64,000 nucleotides of DNA, taken from NCBI RefSeq assembly GCF_003951285.1, contig NZ_RXFQ01000006.1, forward strand, positions 186,001-250,000. Reading direction: 5' to 3'. Below are positions 26,207-33,610 of the stretch, piece by piece. Source of the stretch: Variovorax beijingensis (lineage in GTDB: Bacteria; Pseudomonadota; Gammaproteobacteria; Burkholderiales; Burkholderiaceae_C). The stretch's first letter is position 1; every line of letters starts with the position of its first letter. The position numbers and the translations under genes are program-made. Below the pieces are notes generated by a model. That model was not told where the DNA came from and did not search any database. It saw only the letters and a program-made list of their open reading frames with translations.

Positions 26207-26454
26207 GCGCGCCCGTGCTGTTGTTGCACATCGACGGCCAACCCGTCCGCGTGAAGGCGGGCAGCTCGGTCGCCGCCGCCTTGCGCCTGGCCGGCGGCAT
26301 GGGCGTGGCGCGCACCTCCGTCACGGGCCAGCCGCGCGCGCCCTTCTGCGGCATGGGCGCGTGCCAGGAATGCCGCGTGCGGATCGACGGCCGGCAAAGG
26401 CTCGCCTGCCAGGCGGTCTGCGCCGAAGGCATGCGCGTGGAGACCTCGGCATGA
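26203..26454 (+). CDS. (2Fe-2S)-binding small subunit of the D-hydroxyproline dehydrogenase
   Basis: This 83-residue protein is a minimal ferredoxin-like domain of the Fer2_4 type. The four cluster cysteines are C49, C54, C57 and C69, in PFCGMGACQECRV and RLACQAVC. It transfers electrons between the two flavin subunits or towards the quinone pool. The start ATGA overlaps the beta subunit stop and the stop overlaps the alpha subunit start. Confidence 0.9.
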   Translation: MSAPVLLLHIDGQPVRVKAGSSVAAALRLAGGMGVARTSVTGQPRAPFCGMGACQECRVRIDGRQRLACQAVCAEGMRVETSA

Positions 26455-27746
26455 CGGCCATGGCGCTGGAGCACTGCGACCTGCTTGTCGTCGGCGCAGG
26501 CCCTGCCGGCATGGCTGCGGCGGTGGCCGCAGCGCCGAGCGGCGCATCGATCGCCGTGATCGACGACAACCCCGCACCCGGCGGGCAGATCTGGCGCGAC
26601 GGCCCCGGCGCAACGCTGCCCGCGGCTGCCCGCACCTGGCGCGATGCGCTCGGGCGCCACGCCAACATCCGCGTGTGCAGCGGCACGCGCGTCGTCGCGG
26701 CGCCGGCGCGCGACGAACTGCTGCTCGAAGATGCCGAGCGCGGCTGGCGCATGCGGTGGAACAAGCTGATCCTCTGCACCGGCGCGCGCGAGCTGCTGCT
26801 GCCCTTCCCGGGCTGGACGCTGCCCGGCGTCACGGGCGCGGGTGGTTTGCAGGCGCTCATCAAGGCGGGCTTGCCGGTCGAAGGAGAGCGCATCGTGATC
26901 GCCGGCAGCGGACCTCTGCTGCTTGCCGCCGCGGCGACTGCGCGCGCGGCGGGCGCAAAGGTCGTGCGCACCGCCGAGCAGGCTTCGTTCGCGGCAGTCG
27001 CGGGCTTCGCCGCCAGCCTGCTGCGCTGGCCTGGCAAGGCAGCGCAGGCGGTGACGCTGGCCGATCTGCAGTACCGCACCTCGTCGCACGTCGTCTCGGC
27101 ACACGGCGGCGCACAGGTCGAATCGGTTCGGCTTCTCCGGGGCCACCGCGAAGAGGAGATCGCATGCGACCGCATCGCCTGCGGCTTCGGCCTCGTGCCC
27201 AACACGCAGCTCGGCCGGATGCTCGGGTGTGCCCTCGCGCCCGCCGACGGCGGCGCACAGGCGCTGGCCGTCGATGCGCTGCAAGCCACCAGCCTGCCCG
27301 GCATCTACGCGGCCGGCGAATGCACCGGTTTCGGCGGCAGCGAGCGCGCGCTGGCCCAGGGCGCCATCGCCGGCCATGCAGCCGTCGGCAACGAGCGCGC
27401 AGCGAGGCTGCACGAAGCCGGGCGCGCCCGCTGGGATGCCTTCGCCGCGCAGCTGCACCGCAGTTTCGCGCTCGGCCCCGCCATCAGGCAGATGCCCCAG
27501 CCCGACACCCTCGTGTGCCGCTGCGAAGACGTGCCCTTTTCGGCACTCGCGGATTGCAGCGGCTGGACCGACGCCAAGCTCCATCGCCGCTGCGGCATGG
27601 GCGCCTGCCAGGGCCGTGTCTGCGGCGATGCGGCCCAGTTCCTGTTCGGCTGGACGCCGCCCGCGCCGCGGCCGCCGCTCTCGCCGGCGCGCATCGCCAC
27701 CCTGGCCGGCCTCGCGCGCCCCGATGGCGATGTGGACCGACAATGA
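26451..27746 (+). CDS. D-hydroxyproline dehydrogenase, FAD/NAD(P)-fold alpha subunit with BFD-like cysteines
   Basis: This 431-residue protein has an N-terminal FAD site (DLLVVGAGPAGMAAAV), a second degenerate nucleotide motif IVIAGSGPLLLAAAA near residue 150, and the C-terminal FAD loop YAAGECTGFGGSE near residue 285. The last 80 residues carry CRCEDVPF and CGMGACQGRVC, a BFD-like iron-sulfur region seen in HcnB-type subunits. The start at 26451 overlaps the small subunit by 4 bp; an ATG at 26460 is also possible. It completes the heterotrimeric dehydrogenase. Confidence 0.88.
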   Translation: MTAMALEHCDLLVVGAGPAGMAAAVAAAPSGASIAVIDDNPAPGGQIWRDGPGATLPAAARTWRDALGRHANIRVCSGTRVVAAPARDELLLEDAERGWRMRWNKLILCTGARELLLPFPGWTLPGVTGAGGLQALIKAGLPVEGERIVIAGSGPLLLAAAATARAAGAKVVRTAEQASFAAVAGFAASLLRWPGKAAQAVTLADLQYRTSSHVVSAHGGAQVESVRLLRGHREEEIACDRIACGFGLVPNTQLGRMLGCALAPADGGAQALAVDALQATSLPGIYAAGECTGFGGSERALAQGAIAGHAAVGNERAARLHEAGRARWDAFAAQLHRSFALGPAIRQMPQPDTLVCRCEDVPFSALADCSGWTDAKLHRRCGMGACQGRVCGDAAQFLFGWTPPAPRPPLSPARIATLAGLARPDGDVDRQ

Positions 27747-27781
27747 AGCCGAAGCAGCAGCACCAGTAGCAAAAGAAACCA

Positions 27782-28450
27782 ATGGCCCCCCCGAAGACCG
27801 TGCCCCGCCCCCAGCCCAAGCGACGAGCCGCCGACCTCGCCTACGACGCGATCGAGACGCTGCTGTCCACGCTGCAGCTGGAGCCCGGCAGCCAGATCGT
27901 CGAGGCCGATCTCGCCGAGCGCACCGGCCTCGGCCGCACCCCGGTGCGCGAGGCGCTGATGCGCATGGTATCCATCGGCCTCATCGTGCAGCAGCCGCGC
28001 CGCGGCCTGCTGGTGTCGACCATCGACCTGGCCGACCACCTCGACGTGATCCAGACCCGGCGCGTGCTCGAACGGCTGATCGCAGCCTGCTCGGCGCGCC
28101 GCGCCACCGCGCTGCAGCGCAAGGAGATCGTGCGCTGCGCCGAGCTGATGGTGAAGGCCGCCCATCGCGGCGACCTGAACGACTACATGCAGGCCGACCG
28201 TGCGCTCGACCTCGTCAACCACCAGGCGAGCCACAACGATTCGGCGGTGAAGGCCGTGATCCCGCTCATCGTGCAGTGCCGGCGCTTCTGGTACGCCTAC
28301 CAGCATGAGGGCGAGATCGTCGAGGGCGCCAATGCGCACCTCGAACTCGCGCAGGGCATCGCGACCGGCGACGAGGCCGCGGCTGTTGCCGGCGCCGATC
28401 GTCTGATGGACTACCTCGAGCTGTTCGCCCGCAAGGTGATCGACAACTGA
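27782..28450 (+). CDS. FadR/GntR-family transcriptional regulator (FCD) of the hydroxyproline operon
   Basis: This 222-residue regulator has its winged helix at about residues 17-85 (GLGRTPVREALMRMVSIGLI) and an FCD domain behind it. It ends the hydroxyproline operon 35 bp after the alpha subunit, so operon autoregulation through the AT-rich palindrome at 21866-21883 is likely. The ligand would be hydroxyproline or a pathway intermediate; this is inference from location. Confidence 0.85.
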   Translation: MAPPKTVPRPQPKRRAADLAYDAIETLLSTLQLEPGSQIVEADLAERTGLGRTPVREALMRMVSIGLIVQQPRRGLLVSTIDLADHLDVIQTRRVLERLIAACSARRATALQRKEIVRCAELMVKAAHRGDLNDYMQADRALDLVNHQASHNDSAVKAVIPLIVQCRRFWYAYQHEGEIVEGANAHLELAQGIATGDEAAAVAGADRLMDYLELFARKVIDN

Positions 28451-28536
28451 GGTCCTGGCTTGCGGGCGCATCCGCCGGGCGGCAAGCCCGGGGAATTCCG
28501 CGTGCCGCGGCCGGGCCATCGGCGCATACTGGCCCG

Positions 28537-29472
28537 ATGGCCGTCGCCCCCCGCGCCCAACCCGAGGACTTCTTCAGCGCCGAAGAGTGGCAGTCGCTCA
28601 CCCGCCGCTCGCCATGGAAGGGCCTGTGGCTGGTGGCGCACTGCTGGGGCGTCATCGGCGCCGCGATGCTCGTGGGCATCGTCTGGCCGTGGACCATGCC
28701 GCTCATGGTGCCGATCGTCGGCGCGCGGCAGCTCGGCCTGTTCATTCTCATGCACGATGCCGCGCATGCGGGCCTGCACCGCAACCGCAAGGTCAACGAT
28801 TGGGTGGGCCACTGGCTGTGCTCGTCCACGCTGCGCGACTACCGGCCCTATCACCTGCAGCACCACCGCTTCGTGCAGCAGACCGAAGACCCGGACCTCG
28901 TGCTGTCGGCGCCCTTTCCGGTCACGCGCGATTCGATGTGGCGCAAGGTCGTGCGCGACTTGACCGGCCAGACCTTCTACAAGCAGCGCTTCGGCCACAT
29001 CGCCGATGGCATCCGCCGTCGCGCACCCGGCGAATCGGCGCTGAAGGCATTCGGGCGCGAGCTGGCAAGAGACCGGCGCTTCCTTGCCGGCAACGGCCTC
29101 GGCTTGCTGGCCTTCGCGCTGGCCGGGTATGGATGGGCCTGGCTTCTGATGTGGCTGCTGCCCATGGCCACCTGGCTGCCGCTCGTGAGCCGCGTGCGCA
29201 ACATCGCCGAGCATGCGCTGGTGGCGCAGAACGAGGCCGATCCGCTGCGCCAGGCGCGCACTACGCACGCCGGCTGGCTCGAACGCGCGCTGGTGGCGCC
29301 CTACTGGGTCAACTACCACTGCGAGCACCACATGTTCACCAGCCTGCCCTGCTGGAGCCTGCCGAGGGCGCACCGCCTGCTGCAGCGGCGCGGCGCCACC
29401 GCGCGCATGGAAGTTCAGCCCGGCGGCTACCTGGCCCTGCTGAAGCGCGCCGCCCCGGCTCGCTCGGTCTAG
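28537..29472 (+). CDS. Membrane fatty acid desaturase/hydroxylase-family protein
   Basis: This 311-residue integral membrane diiron enzyme has the three histidine clusters of the family: HDAAH near residue 72, HLQHH near residue 107 and the distal HCEHH near residue 266. Hydrophobic stretches at about residues 30-70 and 185-215 are membrane hairpins. It introduces a double bond or a hydroxyl into an acyl chain or similar lipid. The gene stands alone; its stop lies next to the convergent DMT permease gene (4-bp overlap of the coding ends), so nothing nearby hints at the substrate. Confidence 0.87.
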   Translation: MAVAPRAQPEDFFSAEEWQSLTRRSPWKGLWLVAHCWGVIGAAMLVGIVWPWTMPLMVPIVGARQLGLFILMHDAAHAGLHRNRKVNDWVGHWLCSSTLRDYRPYHLQHHRFVQQTEDPDLVLSAPFPVTRDSMWRKVVRDLTGQTFYKQRFGHIADGIRRRAPGESALKAFGRELARDRRFLAGNGLGLLAFALAGYGWAWLLMWLLPMATWLPLVSRVRNIAEHALVAQNEADPLRQARTTHAGWLERALVAPYWVNYHCEHHMFTSLPCWSLPRAHRLLQRRGATARMEVQPGGYLALLKRAAPARSV

Positions 29473-30356
29473 CGGGCGGCCGGCCTTGCCAGCGCCGGCG
29501 GCTGCACGCCGCGCTGCGCATGCTGGCTGAGCCAGATGCTCGTGATCACCACGAGGATGCCCACGACCTGCAGCACCGACAGGCTCTGCCCCAGCAGCGC
29601 CCAGCCGAGGATCACGGCCGTGACCGGGCTCAGGAAAGTCAGCGGCGCGATCGCCGACGATTCCAGCCGGGCCACGCCGCGGAACCAGACGATGTAGGTC
29701 AGCGCGGCACCCACGAGGCCGAGCCAGGCGAAGCCGATCCAGTTCGCGGCGCTGAGCGCCGGCAGCGGCGGCTCCAGCCACAGCGCCACCGGCAGCAGGA
29801 GCAGGCCGCCCGCGGTCAGCTGCCATGCCGTGAAGGCCAGTGCCGAAACCGGCGGCTGCCAGCGTCGGCTGAGCACCGTGCCGAAGGCCATCGACACCGC
29901 GGCGGCAAAGGCCGCGGCAATGCCGAGCGCATCGAGCGCGGCGTTCGGCGTGAGCACCAGCAGCGCGACCCCGCCGATGCCGACCACCGCCGCCGCCACC
30001 GAGAGCGCGCGCACCGCCGACCCCAGGAAGAAACTCGCCAGGAACACCACGAAGAGCGGCTGCACCGAGGTGATCGTCGCGGCGACGCCGCCCGGCAGGC
30101 GGTAGGCCGCGAGGAACAGCATGGCCCAGAGGATCGAGAAGTTCAGCGCCCCCAGCACCAGGATGCGCCCCCACCACGCCCGTTCGGGCAGCTGGCGCAC
30201 GATCAGCAGCAGCAGCAGGCCCGCCGGCAGCGCGCGCAGCAGCGCGACCGTCAGCGGGTAGTCGGCCGGCAGGAGCTCGGTGGTCACGATGTAGGTGCTG
30301 CCCCAGATGGCGGGCGCGGCCGCGGTGAGCAGGAGGTCGGTGGTGCGGCTGGTCAT
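29469..30356 (-). CDS. DMT-superfamily (EamA) transporter
   Basis: This 295-residue inner-membrane protein has ten predicted helices in two EamA repeats, with the typical opening APAIWGSTYIVTTELLP near residue 14 and the second repeat beginning near LGIAAAFAAAVSMAFGTVL. It is close to the YdcZ/RhaT-like drug/metabolite exporters. The start ATG at 30356 places the first helix at the N-terminus; the longer open frame upstream has no membrane features. Substrate unknown. Confidence 0.87.
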   Translation of the reverse strand: MTSRTTDLLLTAAAPAIWGSTYIVTTELLPADYPLTVALLRALPAGLLLLLIVRQLPERAWWGRILVLGALNFSILWAMLFLAAYRLPGGVAATITSVQPLFVVFLASFFLGSAVRALSVAAAVVGIGGVALLVLTPNAALDALGIAAAFAAAVSMAFGTVLSRRWQPPVSALAFTAWQLTAGGLLLLPVALWLEPPLPALSAANWIGFAWLGLVGAALTYIVWFRGVARLESSAIAPLTFLSPVTAVILGWALLGQSLSVLQVVGILVVITSIWLSQHAQRGVQPPALARPAAR

Positions 30357-30396
30357 TCGATGAATGTAGCCAGTTGCCCCATTGGGCGTCCGCGCT

Positions 30397-30717
30397 TCAG
30401 TCTTCGGCCGGCGCCGGCTCGGGTCCGGGCCAGCCCAGCAGCTCGGCCAGCCGCTGCACGATCCAGCCGGCCTCGGCCGCCGACACGCCGGCTTCGGGCG
30501 CCGTGAGCCCGGCATGGATGCGCCGCAGGATCTCGCCCTCGACCGGCACCTCGGTGTGGTGCTGGATCTGCGCGTGGCCCACCAGGTGGCTGGCCAGGTC
30601 CTCGCAGATCTCGTAGCGCTCGCGCACCACGCCGATCGGCTCCAGGAGGCGCTGGCGCGCATCGCTGTAGACCGCGAAGAACGAGGGCGGAATGAAGATC
30701 TGGTTGTCGTCGGACAT
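30397..30717 (-). CDS. Conserved hypothetical protein, 106 residues
   Basis: A 106-residue acidic, mostly helical protein beginning MSDDNQIFIPPSFFAVYSD. I recall similar short proteins in Burkholderiales whose database name mentions an ATPase with chaperone activity, but there is no Walker motif or other ATPase signature here, so that name should not be trusted. It is followed on the same strand by the DMT gene. A terminator hairpin at 30755-30776 lies just upstream, so it must have its own promoter. Confidence 0.7.
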   Translation of the reverse strand: MSDDNQIFIPPSFFAVYSDARQRLLEPIGVVRERYEICEDLASHLVGHAQIQHHTEVPVEGEILRRIHAGLTAPEAGVSAAEAGWIVQRLAELLGWPGPEPAPAED

Positions 30718-30754
30718 CGCGGGCCTGTGGATCTGACGGGGGCTCCCCAATGAC

Positions 30755-30776
30755 AAAACGCGCCCGGGGGCGCGTT
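30755..30776 (-). terminator. Rho-independent terminator after the small basic protein gene
   Basis: Arms AACGCGCC (30757-30764) and GGCGCGTT (30769-30776) with a 4-nt loop; on the minus strand the stem is followed by TTTTGTC. It lies 34 bp beyond the stop of the 56-residue minus-strand gene. Confidence 0.7.
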
Positions 30777-30809
30777 CGTCGCGGCTCTTGCGAGCCAGTG
30801 GGGGCTGGA

Positions 30810-30980
30810 TCAGCCGCCCTTCTTGGCGCGCTTGCCGGGGTTCTTCTTGCTGCGCGTGGCGGTGCCGCGTTCCAGGCTGACCTTCTGGCCGCCACCGGAC
30901 TTGGGCAGGGCGTAGCCGGGCAGGGGCGTCGGCTTCGGGGTGGCAACGCGGTCGGCTTCGGTACGAATTTTCTTGGGCAT
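30810..30980 (-). CDS. Small lysine-rich basic protein, 56 residues
   Basis: An ATG at 30980 opens a 56-codon frame ending with TGA at 30810-30812. The product starts MPKKIRTEADRV and ends in KKNPGKRAKKGG; about a third of its residues are lysine or arginine and there is no hydrophobic segment, so it probably binds nucleic acid. A hairpin terminator follows at 30755-30776, which supports a real transcription unit. It lies downstream of the RNA helicase gene on the same strand. I know no named family for it. Confidence 0.6.
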   Translation of the reverse strand: MPKKIRTEADRVATPKPTPLPGYALPKSGGGQKVSLERGTATRSKKNPGKRAKKGG

Positions 30981-31079
30981 GAAAAGCTCGGGTAAAAAAG
31001 TGATGTTCGAGGCTCAATTAGGCCACAGCGGGGATTTTGCCTGCCGGAAGCCGAAGCAACCGGCACGGCAGGGTGACTT

Positions 31080-32510
31080 TCAGAGCTCCAGCAGGCGCAC
31101 CTTCACGCTCTTGCCCTTCACGCGGCCGCTCGAGAGCTTGCGCGCCGCTTCGGCCGCAATGCCGCGTTCCACGGCCACGTAGGTCGAGAACTCGTTGACG
31201 TTGATCTTGCCGACCTGGTCCTTGGCGTAGCCGCAGTCGCCGGTGAGCGCGCCCAGCACGTCGCCGGCGCGGATCTTCTCCTTGCGCCCGCCCACGATCT
31301 GCAAGGTGGCCATGGGCGGCGCGAGCGGCGCGCCCTTGCCCGGCGTGAGCTCGGCCAGCGGGTGCCATTCGGATTCGCGGCCCTGCAGCTGCTCGATCTT
31401 GCCGACGCTGCCCATCTCGTCCATGCTGGCCAGGTTCAGCGCGAGGCCCTCGGCGCCGCCCTGCTGGCCCACCCGGCCGGTGCGGCCGATGCGGTGGATG
31501 TGGATTTCGGCGTCGGGCGTCACGTCGACGTTGATCACGGCTTCGAGCTGCGCGATGTCGAGCCCGCGCGCCGCCACGTCGGTCGCCACCAGCACCGAGC
31601 AGCTGCGGTTGGCAAACTGCACCAGCACCTGGTCGCGCTCGCGCTGCTCCAGTTCGCCGAAGAGGGCGAGCGCGCTGAAGCCCTGGCCCTGCAGCACCTC
31701 GACGAGGTCGCGGCACTGCTGCTTGGTGTTGCAGAAGGCCAGCGTGCTCACGGGGCGGAAATGGTCGAGCAAAAGGCTCACGGCGTGCAGCCGTTCGCTT
31801 TCCTTCACCTGGTACCAGCGCTGGCGGATCTTGCTGCCTTCATGCTGGGCCTGCACCGTGATCTGCTCGGGGCTCTTCATGAACTGCTGCGCGAGCTTGG
31901 CGATGCCTTCGGGGTAGGTGGCCGAGAACAGCAGCGTCTGGCGCTCCTTGGGGCACTGGCGCGCCACCTTCACGATGTCGTCGAAGAAGCCCATGTCGAG
32001 CATGCGGTCGGCTTCGTCGAGCACCAGCGTGTTGAGCGCCTCGAGGTTCAGGTTCTCGCGCTCCAGGTGGTCCATGATGCGGCCCGGCGTGCCCACCACG
32101 ATGTGCGCGCCGTGCTCCAGGCTGGCGATCTGCCCGCGCAGCGCAACGCCGCCGCAGAGCGTGACCACCTTGATGTTCTCTTCCGCGCGCGCCAGGCGGC
32201 GGATTTCGGTCGTGACCTGGTCGGCCAGTTCGCGCGTCGGGCACAGCACCATCGCCTGGATGGCGAAGCGGCGCGGGTTCAGGTTGGCAAGCAGCGCGAG
32301 GGCAAAGGCGGCGGTCTTGCCGCTGCCGGTCTTGGCCTGCCCGATCAGGTCCTTGCCGAGCAGCGCCGGCGGCAGCGCGGCCGCCTGGATCGCCGTCATC
32401 TGCGTGTAGCCGAGCTGCGTGAGGTTGGCCAGCATCTGGGGCGAGAGCGCCAGCGTGGCAAAACCGTTGCCGGCTGGCGGGCCGCCGGCTGTGGAATGGG
32501 ATGTGGTCAT
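31080..32510 (-). CDS. dbpA: DEAD-box ATP-dependent RNA helicase DbpA
   Basis: This 476-residue helicase has the Q motif (LGYTQMTAIQ) near residue 35, Walker A AKTGSGKT near residue 60, the DEAD box VLDEADRMLD near residue 166, SAT and HRIGRTGR. After residue 400 comes the small C-terminal DbpA RNA-binding domain (LTGDCGYAKDQVGKINV), which directs E. coli DbpA to helix 92 of 23S rRNA during 50S assembly. An in-frame ATG at 32543 would add eleven unlike residues, so the ATG at 32510 is used. Confidence 0.92.
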   Translation of the reverse strand: MTTSHSTAGGPPAGNGFATLALSPQMLANLTQLGYTQMTAIQAAALPPALLGKDLIGQAKTGSGKTAAFALALLANLNPRRFAIQAMVLCPTRELADQVTTEIRRLARAEENIKVVTLCGGVALRGQIASLEHGAHIVVGTPGRIMDHLERENLNLEALNTLVLDEADRMLDMGFFDDIVKVARQCPKERQTLLFSATYPEGIAKLAQQFMKSPEQITVQAQHEGSKIRQRWYQVKESERLHAVSLLLDHFRPVSTLAFCNTKQQCRDLVEVLQGQGFSALALFGELEQRERDQVLVQFANRSCSVLVATDVAARGLDIAQLEAVINVDVTPDAEIHIHRIGRTGRVGQQGGAEGLALNLASMDEMGSVGKIEQLQGRESEWHPLAELTPGKGAPLAPPMATLQIVGGRKEKIRAGDVLGALTGDCGYAKDQVGKINVNEFSTYVAVERGIAAEAARKLSSGRVKGKSVKVRLLEL

Positions 32511-32533
32511 CGTTTTGCAGCCGGGCGGCCGCA

Positions 32534-32582
32534 ACAAAAACAAAGGCCTTGCAAGCGCCCGCCGCGGGGCGCTTGCAAGGCC
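32534..32582 (-). terminator. Strong terminator after infA
   Basis: A perfect 16-bp inverted repeat (arms 32545-32560 and 32567-32582) with a 6-nt loop is followed on the minus strand by TTTGTTTTTG. It lies 17 bp after the infA stop and separates it from dbpA on the same strand. Confidence 0.85.
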
Positions 32583-32598
32583 CTTCGTCCGTCGCGGA

Positions 32599-32871
32599 TC
32601 AGCGGCGAGGTGCGTTGTTGTTGCCGGAGTTGGTCGGCGGCGGGCCGCGACGCTCCAGGTGGCGGAAGGTGATACGGCCCTTGGTCAGGTCGTAGGGCGA
32701 GAGCTCGAGCGACACCTTGTCACCCGCCAGGATGCGGATGTGGTGCTTGCGCATCTTGCCGCCGCTGTAGGCGATCAGCTGATGGCCGTTGTCGAGCGTC
32801 ACGCGATAGCGCGAGTCGGGCAGGACTTCGGTCACTGCGCCGTTCATTTCGATCAGTTCTTCCTTGGGCAT
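32599..32871 (-). CDS. infA: Translation initiation factor IF-1
   Basis: This 90-residue OB-fold protein binds the 30S A site during initiation. The family core is clear: [20 protein letters not shown], then [20 protein letters not shown] and [21 protein letters not shown]. It is longer than the usual 72 residues because of a C-terminal tail ([17 protein letters not shown]), found in the second, stand-alone IF-1 of many beta-proteobacteria. The genome probably has another infA in the ribosomal protein cluster. The gene is monocistronic with its own terminator. Confidence 0.92.
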   Translation of the reverse strand: MPKEELIEMNGAVTEVLPDSRYRVTLDNGHQLIAYSGGKMRKHHIRILAGDKVSLELSPYDLTKGRITFRHLERRGPPPTNSGNNNAPRR

Positions 32872-32932
32872 GTGTGATTACCTCTGAATTCTCGTTCGAT
32901 GTGTGTTGGAGATGAAGATGGGCGTAATTGTT

Positions 32933-33193
32933 TCAGCCCGCGCACGGCAAAGCGAGCGGCGCGCTGCGGGGGTGGCGTTCGCGCACCCAGCCGAGGCCCT
33001 CCGAGACTGCGTAGCGTGCGGCGGCGGCGTGGCTGGCAAAGCGCGGCGTGAAACGCATCACGCGGTCGTGCATGCCGCTGCCCCGGCCGGAGCGGATCGA
33101 GACGGAAGCGGCGAAATTGCCGTCGTCCTGGTGGCGAATGAGCGGGGAAACAAGGTACTTGCCCACCGCGATACTGTGTTGAATGATGTCCAT
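32933..33193 (-). CDS. Small conserved hypothetical protein, 86 residues
   Basis: An 86-residue soluble protein starting MDIIQHSIAVGKYLVSPLIR. It contains a repeated beta-rich pattern (GNFAASVSIRSGRG, then RVMRFTPRFASHAAAARYAV) that I recall from short Burkholderiales proteins without a known role. The ATG at 33193 was chosen because translation further upstream in this frame runs through the low-complexity leader. It lies upstream of infA on the same strand, so co-expression is possible. Confidence 0.65.
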   Translation of the reverse strand: MDIIQHSIAVGKYLVSPLIRHQDDGNFAASVSIRSGRGSGMHDRVMRFTPRFASHAAAARYAVSEGLGWVRERHPRSAPLALPCAG

Positions 33194-33601
33194 GAAGCCT
33201 TGGCACCCTGCGCAAAAAGTGTGCGCAAAATGCCTGAAAAAAAATTGAAAACGGGCGTGGGCCGGCCGGAATGGCGCGGCGGACGCGCTATTCGCTTCAA
33301 CAAGAACGAAGGCAGTGGTGGCAATCATGGGCGCCCGGTCTGGCGCTCCAACACACTGTGAAGCCGGCTTGGGGGAAAGAGGCCTGAAAAATCCAAGGGA
33401 CGGTGCAGGTCAGCCGGCGGAGTGACGAAAAGTGCTTCGTCGTGGTATCGAAACGAACCCGGCATTATAGCCCGCAGGGCATGACAGTTGCTTGTCTTAA
33501 AAACAACGCATTGGCGAATTCGGCATCAAACACCCGCCGGTCAAGTGTTTGGTGCTATCGAAGATATAGCTGAAAAACGTCTCAGCCGATTAAAAAGCGT
33601 C
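33194..33601. other. 408-bp intergenic region with a minus-strand -10 element
   Basis: No gene that I can support lies here. On the minus strand a perfect TATAAT is at 33464-33469, about 270 bp before the 86-residue gene, implying a long 5' leader; no good -35 hexamer is seen at 16-18 bp. The segment 33230-33250 is A-rich. A plus-strand 43-codon frame at 33230-33361 lacks a ribosome-binding site. The left part could be a structured leader for the infA-linked gene. Confidence 0.5.
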
Positions 33602-33610
33602 TCAGCCGAT
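33578..33610. repeat. 20-bp tandem duplication at the 3' end of the isomerase gene
   Basis: CGTCTCAGCCGAT occurs at 33578-33590 and again at 33598-33610, a 20-bp period that includes the stop codon and last codons of the minus-strand isomerase gene. The second copy therefore repeats the end ATCGGCTGA just after the real stop. It looks like a recent slippage or duplication event with no effect on the protein. Confidence 0.7.

Noticed and set aside
28411-30177. A 588-codon minus-strand open frame spanning the desaturase and part of the DMT gene
   Set aside because: It crosses two real genes in wrong frames and has no domain.
30397-30717. Naming the 106-residue protein an ATPase with chaperone activity
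   Set aside because: No Walker A/B or AAA signature is present; the label I remember from databases is probably a carried-over error.
33230-33361. A 43-codon plus-strand frame in the intergenic region
   Set aside because: No ribosome-binding site and no conserved feature; too short to support.
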